DNA of 64,000 bases from Bacteroidota bacterium (GCA_016718825.1 JADKCL010000065.1:124001-188000); one strand, 5' to 3'. Positions 13,373 to 22,677 are shown, numbered from the stretch's first letter. Numbers and translations: made by a program. Notes: generated by a model not told the origin, from the letters alone.

Positions 13373-15733
13373 CTATTGCTTGACCACGCGGGCATTCCGT
13401 ACAATTTCTGCGCCGGCTGAATTGGAAACGGAAATCAAGTAGGTCCCGGCAGGCAATTCTCGAATGGAAAATGGGATTCTGTTTTCGCCTGAATTCCAGC
13501 TCACTTTCAGGGTTTTGACATTTTTCCCTGTAAGGTTAAGCACGCGCAGTTCGCCTTTGTCGGCTTTGTCGGCAGTGAATTCCAATTCCGTTTCACTTGC
13601 GGTTACGGTCGGATTCACTTTGACCAAGGCTTCACTGAATCCGCAACCCTCGATCGTGGTGATCCCGGAATATTGGGATTCGCCGTTTCTGTCGACCATT
13701 TTCAGGCGGTAATGGCAAAACCCGTTCGGCAGATTCAAAGGCGCGCCCTCTGCCCACCGATAGTTTTGAATCGCCTCGGAATTGCCCGCTGCAGGGATTT
13801 TTGCTTCTGCTGTCCAAGTTTTGCCATCGAGGGAACGCTCCACGTCAAAATGACTCATTTCGATTTCCTTTTCGGTCACCCAATCCAAGGCCATCTTCCC
13901 GGATTCGCATTCGCCCTGCAAAAAGGTGAGGGTAGCCGGGAGTATCACGCAGGAAATGGGCTTGGGCGCACAAGGGGAGAGGGTTGTGTTGGAGATGACC
14001 AAGGCATTGCCACTAGCGAGGAGCGTTCCTGCAGCAGGGATTTTTAAGTCATAAATGGCACCCGTCGTGGCGACGGACCCCAAAAGGGCGAGGTTTGCGT
14101 CAAATTTATAGATGGCATTCGTTGAGCCTACATAGACATTGTTGCAGGCATCCAAAACGAGGCCCCCATTGGTATTTCCGCTGCCGAAAAATCCGCCTGA
14201 GAATCCGCCGCCGGTGATCGGGGTGGACGCCACAAGTGCGCCCGTGGCAATGTCTCTTTTCTGAAGCGTATTGCCATTGTTGGTATATACGTGGGTGGTA
14301 TTGGCGTCGATCACATTCATGCCTTGGACGCTTTGCGCCATGTAGGCCGGGCTGTAATAGGGATGCGCAACCCCCGTTGCCACGCTGTAAACGATTCCAA
14401 AGGTTTGATTCAGGCAAATCAGGTTGTCATTGCTCAGGAGATAATAATTGCCATTTCCGCCTGTGATCAAGCCTCTGATTTCCTTCATTCCGACGGGCGA
14501 AACGTTGTAGGGGCTGCCTACCATTTGGTTGCCGTTGGTCAGGTTGAGGTTGAAGACATGACCTTGTGGAGAAGTGAGGCCAATGATTCGGCTGCCGCCC
14601 GAGACGAGCTTGGTGTTGTCGCAGCTCAAGATCAAGGTCCAGTATTCATCGAGGTTGAAAAAGGGACCATTGTTGGTGAATGTGGTCGCCCCCGCAGTGG
14701 TCAATCTCCGAATTTTTGCCGCAGAGCCGCTGGTAATGAAGACATCGCCTGCCGGCATGGTCAGCAATTCACCAAACCAGGCATTGGAGGTATCCCAAGG
14801 CGACACATGCGTCCACTGCAATGTGCCGGCGCTGTTGTATTTCTTCAGGTTGTAGCCCATTCCTCCGCCAAAGACATAGACATTTCCCGCTGCATCGTTG
14901 TCGACTTCAAAAGCGCGGTTGAATGGGGCAGGAAGGGCCGGATTGATCGTCCAAGGGTCGATCACAATTGCCTTTTGATGGTCGTAAGCGCCCAATTCGA
15001 AGGTCACTTCGTCGCCATCAAGTTCAAATTCGACGGGGATGTACATGCTCGCGTCGTCAGCGTACCAAGCTTTGGGGGCTTGGTCGACCAATTCGCCCAA
15101 CACTGCTGGCAAGTGAATTTGCCCTTGTGCATCCAAAGAAGGTGTTGCCCCGCGCCACCGCAGGCGGATTTGTGAAGCATCTGCGCCTGCTTGCAAATGA
15201 AAGCTGTATTTCAACCCACGGTCGCCTTCGCCTGCAAATTCAGCATCGATTCCCGGATAGATTTCAGCGTAACGCAAGCGCTCAAAGGCATTGGCATGAT
15301 CCACATTGACAAATTGATCGCCTACGGGATAGCTATACGTGTAAAATTCGTCTCTTTGGTCCAAGGGCTGAAGGACAGCTTGTTGCGAAATCCCCACAAA
15401 TTCCATCGAAATGCGGCTGCTGAGGATTTGACCACGTGGTGCCCCCTCTTCGTGCTCCTCCTGCGGCTCCTGCGCTGCGCGTTCCTGCTTCTGAATGAGG
15501 TAATGAATGCCTTTGTCGCCCACCAAAACCTGCCATCCGAAGCCGTGGTCCATCACAAACCGGCCATGATCTCCAAATCCCTGTGCCAAGGCATCGTATT
15601 GTCCTCGATTTTCAATGAAATCCTGCGGACTCTTGAGCGAAATGGTCCAGTCCTGCTGCGCGATGGCGGGTTGGAAATGCGAAAACAAGCAAACAAACGT
15701 AGCAAGGAAGGGGATCAGTCGAATTGCAGGCAT
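13373..15733 (-). CDS. T9SS-secreted protein with DUF7948-like N-terminal domain
   Basis: Secreted protein of 786 residues. A signal peptide (ends PAIAQQ) is followed by a DUF7948-like region typical of Bacteroidota and other secreted SBBP-repeat proteins (FIENRGQYD near 40, then the segment ending IVIDPWTINPALPAPF near 265). The middle (about 270-610) has beta-propeller-like repeats mentioning Tyr-Trp-Thr strands (NVYVFGG, LYSVATGVAHP-like). A fibronectin-like segment (about 625-700, WVTEKEIEMSHFDVERS) precedes a C-terminal T9SS type A sorting domain ending in VVKQ. Function unknown; extracellular. It ends just upstream of the cysteine leader region without an obvious terminator. Confidence 0.8.
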   Translation of the reverse strand: MPAIRLIPFLATFVCLFSHFQPAIAQQDWTISLKSPQDFIENRGQYDALAQGFGDHGRFVMDHGFGWQVLVGDKGIHYLIQKQERAAQEPQEEHEEGAPRGQILSSRISMEFVGISQQAVLQPLDQRDEFYTYSYPVGDQFVNVDHANAFERLRYAEIYPGIDAEFAGEGDRGLKYSFHLQAGADASQIRLRWRGATPSLDAQGQIHLPAVLGELVDQAPKAWYADDASMYIPVEFELDGDEVTFELGAYDHQKAIVIDPWTINPALPAPFNRAFEVDNDAAGNVYVFGGGMGYNLKKYNSAGTLQWTHVSPWDTSNAWFGELLTMPAGDVFITSGSAAKIRRLTTAGATTFTNNGPFFNLDEYWTLILSCDNTKLVSGGSRIIGLTSPQGHVFNLNLTNGNQMVGSPYNVSPVGMKEIRGLITGGNGNYYLLSNDNLICLNQTFGIVYSVATGVAHPYYSPAYMAQSVQGMNVIDANTTHVYTNNGNTLQKRDIATGALVASTPITGGGFSGGFFGSGNTNGGLVLDACNNVYVGSTNAIYKFDANLALLGSVATTGAIYDLKIPAAGTLLASGNALVISNTTLSPCAPKPISCVILPATLTFLQGECESGKMALDWVTEKEIEMSHFDVERSLDGKTWTAEAKIPAAGNSEAIQNYRWAEGAPLNLPNGFCHYRLKMVDRNGESQYSGITTIEGCGFSEALVKVNPTVTASETELEFTADKADKGELRVLNLTGKNVKTLKVSWNSGENRIPFSIRELPAGTYLISVSNSAGAEIVRNARVVKQ

Positions 15734-15876
15734 TGATGAAGGACAAAATTGATGAATCCAAGTGTGTAGGCGCTACCGTTCGCCCAACATGGCACAATTT
15801 ATAGAAAATGCTTCAGCTTTCCCAAAAGCCTGAAATTTGAAGGATTAGGCCATTCCAAAATCCGTGGAAATGGGAA

Positions 15877-15884
15877 TATCTTTG
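15877..15884 (+). promoter_or_regulatory. -7 box before the first transglutaminase-like gene
   Basis: TATCTTTG lies 18 bases before the ATG at 15903. It lies downstream of the alternative ATG at 15864, which helps reject that start. Confidence 0.5.
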
Positions 15885-15902
15885 GGCTTGAAACCAGTAC
15901 TG

Positions 15903-17063
15903 ATGAGAAACGCTTTTGCAAATTTTTTGGTCTTGACGCTATTGGCAGCAAGCTTTTTGGGCGTATTCCATCAATTTGATCCCGATTTCAGGCTGCAGTT
16001 TGACAGGCAATTCAGGCTGATTGCCGCGCAGGATGCGGTTCACACAGTTGCTCCTGCTCAACTCCGCAAGACGCACGTGCGCCATTCCTCCAAAGTCTGG
16101 GCCAAAATTGATGCCCAAGCCTTGGCTACCCCCAAGTCCAAAACCTTGGATTTGACCACCTTGGCGCATCATTTGACGGCCAATGCAAAAACGGATTGGG
16201 AACGCGTGCGGGCGATTTATCGCTGGATTGCCGAAAACATTGCCTACGACGACGCCGGTTACAACAGCGGAAAGTATGGTTTTAATGATGCCAATGAGGT
16301 TTTGCGACTTCGAAAGGGCGTCTGCGACGACTATGCCGATTTGTTCAAGGCCATGGCGGAATCCGCAGGTTTGGCCTGTGAGAAAGTAACGGGCTGGTCC
16401 AAAGGCTACGGGTATTCGGTTGGGTCCAAAATGGACAAGCCCGACCATGCCTGGAACACTGTTTTTGTAGAAGACGAATGGCATTTGATCGATGTGACTT
16501 GGGCCGCTGGATTTGGCGAAACCGTCAATGGCAAGCTCAAAACCACCAAGAAGTTCAAGGATCAATGGTTTGATACTGCCCCCGCCGAATTCGTGTTCAA
16601 GCATTTGCCAGCTGATTCCAAATGGCAGTTGATTCCGTTTCCACTTTCCCTTGCAGAATTCCAAACGTTGCCATTGGCCGGTCCCGACCTGTTTGAAATG
16701 GGTTTTAATGCCAACAAGGTCATCGCTGATCACCGCGCGGGCAATGCCAAGGAGTTACCCTTGGTTTATGATCATCCCTTTGATATTCAGGCTATTTCTG
16801 TCCCGACTTACCGGGCGTTTTCTTTGAAAAATACGCTGACGCTTGAATTCGAATGCTCAAATTGTGCCGCCATGGCGGCCGTCTCGGAGGGGGTGATGAC
16901 GGCCTTCAGCCAAAAAGGTCCCCAATTTTCATTGACCTTTTCGCCAGGGGTTGGAACCTTGGGAATTTTCGCGAAAAAGGACAAAAAGACGCGCAATTAT
17001 TCGGGAATCATGGAATTTGAAGTGATCGATGGGAAAAAAGGCCATACCAATGATCCTGTTTAG
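15903..17063 (+). CDS. Transglutaminase-like cysteine peptidase family protein, copy 1
   Basis: Exported or membrane-anchored protein of 386 residues, with a hydrophobic N-terminus MRNAFANFLVLTLLAASFLG. The transglutaminase-like core (about 80-215) has a complete triad: Cys141 (KGVCDDYADLF), His182 (PDHAWNTVF) and Asp197 (LIDVTWA). The family covers proteases and amidases as well as cross-linking enzymes, so the reaction is unknown. The C-terminal part (about 260-386) has no recognised domain. The gene is followed 24 bases later by a paralogue with the same layout. Confidence 0.8.
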   Translation: MRNAFANFLVLTLLAASFLGVFHQFDPDFRLQFDRQFRLIAAQDAVHTVAPAQLRKTHVRHSSKVWAKIDAQALATPKSKTLDLTTLAHHLTANAKTDWERVRAIYRWIAENIAYDDAGYNSGKYGFNDANEVLRLRKGVCDDYADLFKAMAESAGLACEKVTGWSKGYGYSVGSKMDKPDHAWNTVFVEDEWHLIDVTWAAGFGETVNGKLKTTKKFKDQWFDTAPAEFVFKHLPADSKWQLIPFPLSLAEFQTLPLAGPDLFEMGFNANKVIADHRAGNAKELPLVYDHPFDIQAISVPTYRAFSLKNTLTLEFECSNCAAMAAVSEGVMTAFSQKGPQFSLTFSPGVGTLGIFAKKDKKTRNYSGIMEFEVIDGKKGHTNDPV

Positions 17064-17087
17064 AGATTCCGTTATCTTGAACGTCGA

Positions 17088-18248
17088 ATGGCGAGTTCCC
17101 AAATTCAAAGTTGGCGTGCAATCGCAGTGTTTTTCGGTCTGATTTTGGCTGAAGGATTGTTGTTGACCTACATTCCGAAAGCAGATCAGACCTCGCATAT
17201 CGATGTTTGTTGCGATTCGGTGGACCTGGATTCGCTTCCACAGCCCATCGATTCTTCTGCTGCCAAAGTCCTTCAAAATCCTGATTCGATTTGGAAAGCC
17301 ATTGATGCCCATGCCCTTGCAGCGCCCTCGGAAGTCGAAGACAGCATCTACAGCCTTGCACAATACCTCTTTCGACCCGCAAAAAATGACTGGGAGAAAG
17401 TTCGCGCATCCTATCGTTGGATTGCCGACCGCATTGCCTATGACGATGCCGCCTACAACTCGGGCCGTTATGGTTTGGCAGATATTCAGGTGATTTTTAA
17501 GATTCGCAGGGGTGTTTGCGAGGACTATGCGAATCTCTTCAACCTGCTGATGGCCCAGGCACAGATTCCGAGTCGCAAGATTGTCGGATTCACTAAGGAT
17601 TTCAGTTCGCTGCGCACACGGGGATCGCTCGAACCCGACCATGCGTGGAATGCGGTTTATGTGGACAGTGCGTGGCACCTGATCGACGTGACCTGGGCGG
17701 CGGGATACGGTCAGCTGCGAAATGGAGTGCTGCATTCGACGAAGCGCTTTGAAGATTTTTGGTTTGCCCCTCCGCCGGGCGCCTTCATTTTTACGCATTT
17801 GCCCGACGAAGGCCGCTGGCAATTGCTGGAAAACAGCCTCAGCGTTGCCGAATTCGAATGTTTGCCCAATGTTTCCGCTGATTTTTTCAAATTGGGCTAC
17901 GAATGGCAACCGCTGCTGGATCAGTTGAATCAGGGAAGCCTTCAGGAATTGCCCACGGTATTCACCCATCCCTATGCTGTCAAAATCGTCGACGCACCCA
18001 AGGTCCGCTACCTTGATCCGGACAGTCTGCAGCTCCGGTTCGTTTGTACAGATTGCAAGGGAATGGTGGCCCAATCGGGTGGGCGATTCTTTGATTTTGA
18101 ACAAACAGACAGCCTTTATTGCCTCGACTTGAAACCCAAAAAGGGAAGCCTGCGGGTCTTTGGCAAAAAGCGGAAGTTCGCCACGCGCTTCGAAGGCATT
18201 GTGGAATTCTGGGTGCGCAAAACGCCCTTGGCTGCAAAGGTGCCCTAG
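17088..18248 (+). CDS. Transglutaminase-like cysteine peptidase family protein, copy 2
   Basis: Protein of 386 residues, paralogous to the preceding gene along its whole length. It has a hydrophobic N-terminus (IAVFFGLILAEGLLLTYIP), core triad Cys144 (RGVCEDYANLF), His185 (PDHAWNAVY) and Asp200 (LIDVTWA), and the shared YDDAAYNSGRYG segment. Both copies keep the triad, so neither looks like a dead duplicate. The short gap suggests co-transcription. Substrate unknown. Confidence 0.8.
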   Translation: MASSQIQSWRAIAVFFGLILAEGLLLTYIPKADQTSHIDVCCDSVDLDSLPQPIDSSAAKVLQNPDSIWKAIDAHALAAPSEVEDSIYSLAQYLFRPAKNDWEKVRASYRWIADRIAYDDAAYNSGRYGLADIQVIFKIRRGVCEDYANLFNLLMAQAQIPSRKIVGFTKDFSSLRTRGSLEPDHAWNAVYVDSAWHLIDVTWAAGYGQLRNGVLHSTKRFEDFWFAPPPGAFIFTHLPDEGRWQLLENSLSVAEFECLPNVSADFFKLGYEWQPLLDQLNQGSLQELPTVFTHPYAVKIVDAPKVRYLDPDSLQLRFVCTDCKGMVAQSGGRFFDFEQTDSLYCLDLKPKKGSLRVFGKKRKFATRFEGIVEFWVRKTPLAAKVP

Positions 18249-18304
18249 AAACGGGGTCGCGGTTGGCAACGCCGCATCAGTTATCCACCAAGACTGATTT
18301 TACC

Positions 18305-18335
18305 TTGGAATCGCCTTCGGGATCCGCTACCTTTG
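18305..18335 (+). promoter_or_regulatory. Promoter of the aminotransferase gene
   Basis: TTG (18305-18307), 20-base spacer, TACCTTTG (18328-18335). The predicted start gives a leader of about 30 bases to the ATG at 18372. A TTG reading-frame start inside the -7 box (18333) is therefore unlikely. Confidence 0.6.
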
Positions 18336-18371
18336 TGCCCGCATCCGCTATTCCCGGATGCTTCAGAATCG

Positions 18372-19613
18372 ATGTCATCTTCCTCCCAATTCAGCAAGAG
18401 TCTCGCGACTTTGCAACTGTCTCCTATTGTTTCCATTTCCGAACGTGCCCGTGCGCTTGCCCCGGGCTATATCGCCGAAACCGGCGAAGACTTCATCTAT
18501 TGGCAGCGCGGCGAGATCAACTTCCCAACCCCGGATTACATTGTCGCCGCATGCGGAAAAGCTTTGGCAGCCGGCCTCACCAAATACCCCAAATCAGGTG
18601 GCGAAACCGTGTTCAAGGAGGCCATCGCCCGCAAAATGGCCCGCGTCAATGGCGCCAAAGACCTCAATGCTGACGATGTGATCGTCACCTACGGCGGACA
18701 AGAGGCTTTGGAATTGGTGTTCAAGCTGTTTGAAGGGCAGCGCGGCGCCGGATTTGCTCCCGCTTGGAGCTGTGTTTTGGAAAATTTTGTGCCTTATTGC
18801 CAGATCGACTTCGAAGAAGTGCCACTCAACGCCGATTTTTCGGTGAATTACGAGGCCTTGGACGAAGTTTTGCAGGATGTCGCCTTCTTTTACCTGAATA
18901 CGCCGCAAAATCCGACCGGCAAGGTCTTCACCGAATCGGAAATCCGCAGCATTGCCGATCTCTGCGAAAAATATGGCGTTTATTTGATCAGCGACGAAGC
19001 CTACGAACGGATCGTATTCGACGGATTGGACTATTTCAGTCCGATGGCGCTGAACAAGGAGTTCATTTTGGGTTGTTATACCCTGAGCAAAACCTACGCA
19101 ATGACCGGCTGGCGCTTGGGTTACATCGTTTGCCGCGACCCCAAAATCGCCCGGATGCTGCGTTTGGGCGATTACAGCCAAACCGCAGGCGTCGTGACCT
19201 TCTTGCAACATGCAGGCGCTGAGGCGCTCGACAACATCGAGGCTGAAGAAGCCTTCCTCGCACCGATTTTGGTCGAATACGAGCGTCGCCGCGACTACCT
19301 CTACGACCAATTGTGCACCATCGAAGGGCTTGTGATCAACCGTCCCCAAGGCGCCTTTTACTTTTTCCCCGACTTTGCAAGCTTCATTCCCCCGCACATC
19401 CCTGCGCAGGCCCGCAACCTTTATGTGTTCCAAAAACTCATGGACGAAGGCGTTGCGACGGTCTTTGGCCTGGCATTTGGCAAACACTTCGGCACAAGCC
19501 TGCGGTTGTCATTCAGCTGCACCGGCATCGAAGACATCGATCGCGGCATCAAACGGATGAAGGTCGCGCTGGAAAAGTGCAAAGCTGAGTTTGGTGTAAC
19601 AGGCGGCGTTTGA
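18372..19613 (+). CDS. PLP-dependent aminotransferase, class I (aspartate-type)
   Basis: Cytoplasmic fold-type I aminotransferase of 413 residues. The PLP lysine is in TLSKTYAMTGWRLGY (Lys240). Other family marks are YLNTPQNPTGKVFTE and ISDEAYERIVFDG, with the C-terminal LRLSFSCTG holding the carboxylate-binding Arg. The closest general class is aspartate or aromatic aminotransferase; exact substrate not determinable. The start MSSSSQFSKSLATL follows the promoter at 18305-18335. Confidence 0.88.
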   Translation: MSSSSQFSKSLATLQLSPIVSISERARALAPGYIAETGEDFIYWQRGEINFPTPDYIVAACGKALAAGLTKYPKSGGETVFKEAIARKMARVNGAKDLNADDVIVTYGGQEALELVFKLFEGQRGAGFAPAWSCVLENFVPYCQIDFEEVPLNADFSVNYEALDEVLQDVAFFYLNTPQNPTGKVFTESEIRSIADLCEKYGVYLISDEAYERIVFDGLDYFSPMALNKEFILGCYTLSKTYAMTGWRLGYIVCRDPKIARMLRLGDYSQTAGVVTFLQHAGAEALDNIEAEEAFLAPILVEYERRRDYLYDQLCTIEGLVINRPQGAFYFFPDFASFIPPHIPAQARNLYVFQKLMDEGVATVFGLAFGKHFGTSLRLSFSCTGIEDIDRGIKRMKVALEKCKAEFGVTGGV

Positions 19614-19635
19614 GGATCCTGATGATGTTTTGAAT

Positions 19636-19686
19636 GCGAAGGGGGCGCTAACACCATGCGGTGTTTGCGCCCCCTTCGCTGTTTTG
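19636..19686 (+). terminator. Strong hairpin terminator after the aminotransferase
   Basis: GCGAAGGGGGCGC (19636-19648) pairs perfectly with GCGCCCCCTTCGC (19667-19679), with an inner ACACC/GGTGT stem, then TGTTTTG. Downstream, 19824-19847 has ATTTAGC...GCTAAAT arms ten bases apart before a T run, a possible weak second terminator or operator before xseA. The rest of the gap to 19884 shows nothing else. Confidence 0.75.
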
Positions 19687-19884
19687 CTGCAACATGATTG
19701 CTCTGTGGGACTGTTTGCCTACTGTTCGCAGTGAATTCTCGATCGTATGAGGGAAGCCGCACTTTGGTTCGCAATAAATGAATCGTCAATTGTAGCGGCA
19801 ACAGCAATGCTATAAAAGGAATCATTTAGCTAATAAAAATGCTAAATTTTTCCCGCAGGTCAACCAACTTCCCAAAAATCCTCT

Positions 19885-19892
19885 TATCTTTG
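19885..19892 (+). promoter_or_regulatory. -7 box five bases before the xseA start codon
   Basis: TATCTTTG ends at 19892 and the ATG is at 19898. Because this box is centred near -7, transcription would begin at or within a base or two of the ATG, giving a leaderless or nearly leaderless mRNA. Confidence 0.5.
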
Positions 19893-19897
19893 TCACC

Positions 19898-21181
19898 ATG
19901 TCCGCAACGCAAACATATTCTGTCGGGGTCCTCACGCGCTATATCAAGCAGCGGTTGGAGGGCGATCCCTTGTTGCAGGATGTTTGGGTGACGGGCGAAG
20001 TGAGTAACCTCACGCAGCATGGCTCAGGACACGTGTATTTTACGCTCAAGGACGAAGAGGCGCAACTCAGTTGCGCCATGTTCAAGGGTGTCGCCATTCG
20101 CTATTTGCGGAAAATGCCCAAACACGGGGCCAAAATTGAAGTGCGGGGCGAATTGAGCTTATATCCGCCGCGCGGCAGCTATCAATTGATCGTGCGCGAG
20201 ATGCAATTCGCAGGCGAAGGCGACCTGCACCAACGGTTTTTGGCATTGCGCGACAAGCTGCAGGCCGAAGGACTGTTTGATGCGGCGTTGAAAAAGCCGA
20301 TTCCCCGTTTTCCGAGGACCATTGGCGTCGTGACCTCTCCTACGGGTGCGGTCATACGCGACATCGTGGATACCCTCCGGCGCAGGTACCCGCACGTGCG
20401 GGTCGTGCTCGCGCCCACGGTCGTACAAGGGGATGCAGGCGCGGATTCGATCGTGCGTAGTTTGGCTACGCTGAATGCCATTCCGGAAATCGATGTGATC
20501 CTGCTCGCAAGGGGAGGAGGTTCGTTGGAGGACCTTTGGTGCTTCAATGAAGAACGTGTCGCGCGGGCAATTGTGGCGTCCGAAGTTCCCGTGATCAGTG
20601 GTGTGGGTCATGAAACAGATACCACCATCGCAGATTTTGTTGCCGATTTGCGCGCGGCTACCCCGACGGCAGCTGCCGAACAGGCGGTTCCGTTAGCTTC
20701 CGACTTGCGGGCAAGCCTGACGCAGGTGGAGCAGCAAATGGGGCGAAGCCTGCAGCATTTCATTGAAGTCAGGCAGCAGATGCTCGACGACTACCAACGA
20801 CAGATGGAGGCTACGTTGCTGCATCAACTTTCATCGGCGCGGCAACAAACCGAGCATTTGGAGGGGCAATTGTTGAGTAGCATGTTGGGCACGATCAGTT
20901 TCAAGCGGCAGACCATGAACGATATGGCCCATCGTTTGGAATCGGCGGCTGTCGGCTTGATCGACAAGCAGCGCAACGCGCTTCAAATCATGGAATTGCA
21001 GCTCAAGAGTTTTGATTTCAGAGATGTTTTGAGCCGCGGTTTCAGCATTACTACGTTGGCCGGAAAGCCCGTCTTGGATGCAACCACGCTTGCTGAACAA
21101 GACGAAATCACCACCTATTATCACCAAGGAAAATCAGTGTCAAGTGTCAAAAAAACAGAAGATTACCACGGAGGAGAATGA
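19898..21181 (+). CDS. xseA: Exodeoxyribonuclease VII large subunit
   Basis: Cytoplasmic nuclease subunit of 427 residues that with XseB degrades single-stranded DNA. An N-terminal OB-fold (about 5-100; VWVTGEVSNLTQHGSGHVYF) is followed by the catalytic domain with TSPTGAVIRDI, the DVILLARGGGSLEDLWCFNEE block, GVGHETDTTIADFVADLRAATPTAAAE split by two or three residues from the next helix, and a long coiled-coil region to the C-terminus. Length fits the family. The 3' end overlaps xseB. Confidence 0.95.
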   Translation: MSATQTYSVGVLTRYIKQRLEGDPLLQDVWVTGEVSNLTQHGSGHVYFTLKDEEAQLSCAMFKGVAIRYLRKMPKHGAKIEVRGELSLYPPRGSYQLIVREMQFAGEGDLHQRFLALRDKLQAEGLFDAALKKPIPRFPRTIGVVTSPTGAVIRDIVDTLRRRYPHVRVVLAPTVVQGDAGADSIVRSLATLNAIPEIDVILLARGGGSLEDLWCFNEERVARAIVASEVPVISGVGHETDTTIADFVADLRAATPTAAAEQAVPLASDLRASLTQVEQQMGRSLQHFIEVRQQMLDDYQRQMEATLLHQLSSARQQTEHLEGQLLSSMLGTISFKRQTMNDMAHRLESAAVGLIDKQRNALQIMELQLKSFDFRDVLSRGFSITTLAGKPVLDATTLAEQDEITTYYHQGKSVSSVKKTEDYHGGE

Positions 21182-21392
21182 ACCATTCTCCTTGGAGGAC
21201 AGCCTGCGGGAAATCCGTGAGATCCTTCAGAAAATGCAGATGGGGGCCAATGACTTTGATGAAAACATCAAGTTGTTTACCCAGGGCACCGCTTTGATTG
21301 CGGATTGCCGGAAGTATCTGGATACAGCAGAAATGTCGGTCAAGCAGCTCATCAACGGTCCGAAGGGTCCGGAAGCCGTGGACTTTGAATGA
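21144..21392 (+). CDS. xseB: Exodeoxyribonuclease VII small subunit
   Basis: Small helical subunit of 82 residues partnering XseA. The core SLEDSLREIREILQKMQ and LFTQGTALIADCRKYLDTAE fits the XseB family. The GTG at 21144 is chosen because it gives the normal length of about 80 residues. It overlaps the xseA end by 38 bases. A more upstream ATG (21078) would add 22 residues read out of phase with xseA. Confidence 0.88.
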   Translation: MSKKQKITTEENEPFSLEDSLREIREILQKMQMGANDFDENIKLFTQGTALIADCRKYLDTAEMSVKQLINGPKGPEAVDFE

Positions 21393-21433
21393 GCTTTCCC
21401 ACATTCTGCGTTACTTTTGGGGATTTTTTTCCG

Positions 21434-21463
21434 TTGACAGGCGGTGGCGAGTCCCTACCTTTG
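21434..21463 (+). promoter_or_regulatory. Promoter of the DUF3127 gene
   Basis: TTG (21434-21436), exactly 19 bases, TACCTTTG (21456-21463). The leader is about 40 bases. Confidence 0.65.
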
Positions 21464-21506
21464 TGTTGTTTAGAATTGTTTAACATTCCCTTAAGTCGAT
21501 TAAGTT

Positions 21507-21884
21507 ATGGTTATTGAAGGTAAATTGCATGCGAAGTTTGAGACGCAACAAATCTCAGACAGCTTCAAGAAGCGCGACTTCGTTGTTGAATACGTTGACA
21601 ATCCGCTGTATCCGCAGTATGTCACGTTTCAAATCAACCAAGACCGTGTTTCCTTGGTGGACAATTTCGCAGTGGGGGATAAGATTGAGGTGACCTTCAA
21701 TCTACGTGGCCGCGAATGGACAAACCCTCAAGGTGAAAAGAAGTACTTCAACACGCTCGAAGCTTGGCGCGTTCAGAAGGTGGAGGCTGGCGCAAGCACC
21801 CCATCCAATGGTGGCGGTCAAACAGTACAAATCGGAGTGCCAGCGGATATTTCCGGTGACAACTCCGACGACTTGCCGTTCTGA
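21507..21884 (+). CDS. DUF3127 protein, OB-fold-like
   Basis: Small cytoplasmic protein of 125 residues. Residues 1-92 match the DUF3127 pattern (GKLHAKFETQQISDSFKKRDF, split by family-conserved charged residues, then GDKIEVTFNLRGREW and FNTLEAWRV). The C-terminus is a flexible Gly/Ser-rich stretch ending SGDNSDDLPF, an acidic tip like that of single-strand DNA-binding proteins. A role with single-stranded DNA is therefore inferred, not shown. It has its own promoter and terminator. Confidence 0.8.
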   Translation: MVIEGKLHAKFETQQISDSFKKRDFVVEYVDNPLYPQYVTFQINQDRVSLVDNFAVGDKIEVTFNLRGREWTNPQGEKKYFNTLEAWRVQKVEAGASTPSNGGGQTVQIGVPADISGDNSDDLPF

Positions 21885-21971
21885 TTCCTGACGCTCCTTT
21901 TTAGGAGTAGCCCCTGTTGTTCCTTCCTGATTTTTTATAGCTTCCGCTGTTGCTTCAGGTGCGGGAACCGC

Positions 21972-22012
21972 AAAAAAAGCCGATTCTATTTTTTGAATCG
22001 GCTTTTTTTGAT
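21972..22012. terminator. Bidirectional terminator between DUF3127 and DUF922 genes
   Basis: AAAGCCGATTC and GAATCGGCTTT arms flank a TATTTTTT loop, with A and T runs on both sides, so it can serve both converging genes. Confidence 0.8.
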
Positions 22013-22036
22013 GTGGTGGTGGGATTTTGATGTCGA

Positions 22037-22600
22037 TTATTCCGCCCACGCGTCAAGCGCCTTGAGTTCGGCGTCGATGCGCGTCAACCATTCCCGTTGC
22101 ATGCGGTTGCTTTCGCCATGATTGGTGCCTTCATCATATTCATTTTGCATCTGATAATTGGCAGCGATGATCGCTTTTGCAGCGTTGTCAATCCCTGATT
22201 TTCCGAGTCTGCACGGGTTGGGATGTTCTGCAAAAAATTTGCGCAGCTTGCGGGCATGGATTTCAGTGATGTCAAAATGGCCTTGTTCATGCAGCAACAA
22301 GGAATGCGTCGGCTCCTTCACCCAAGACCCGTGCGGGACAAAAATGGCGTAGGCTTCGACGGTAAATCCTCGGTAGTCGCAATTCCATGAGAACGTGATT
22401 CCTGATTCGGTCAAGGCATCCATGTTGCTCATGCGATCAGGCTTGGCCACGAAATTTTCCCATGTCAGGCGCGAATCCTTCTTCCATTTGATCTCGCCTT
22501 CAATTCCTGTGGTCGAAACGGGAGCCGCAGAGAGCATCGGCAATACGAGCATCAGCATCAAGAGGGCGCGAAGATGGAAATTTAGCCTTGGACGATTCAT
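22037..22600 (-). CDS. Exported DUF922 putative zinc protease
   Basis: Protein of 187 residues with a signal peptide (LRALLMLMLVLPMLSAAP). DUF922 features: WENFVAKPD near 47-55 and an HExxH-like zinc site HEQGHFDITEIHARKL (104-108). The family is predicted to contain secreted or periplasmic metalloproteases; activity is unproven. The ATG at 22600 gives the signal peptide; a TTG two codons earlier is less likely. Confidence 0.85.
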   Translation of the reverse strand: MNRPRLNFHLRALLMLMLVLPMLSAAPVSTTGIEGEIKWKKDSRLTWENFVAKPDRMSNMDALTESGITFSWNCDYRGFTVEAYAIFVPHGSWVKEPTHSLLLHEQGHFDITEIHARKLRKFFAEHPNPCRLGKSGIDNAAKAIIAANYQMQNEYDEGTNHGESNRMQREWLTRIDAELKALDAWAE

Positions 22601-22677
22601 AGACAATCCGCTTTTGAAGTGTTAAACTACAAAATTGGTGCCGAGGTTACGTGCGGTCTAGAAAATCTTCGTCCGGT

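Noticed and set aside
13005..13383. Plus-strand frames of 114 and 93 codons over the cysM leader
   Set aside because: No family features; both run antisense to the leader peptides and terminators, which explain the sequence better.
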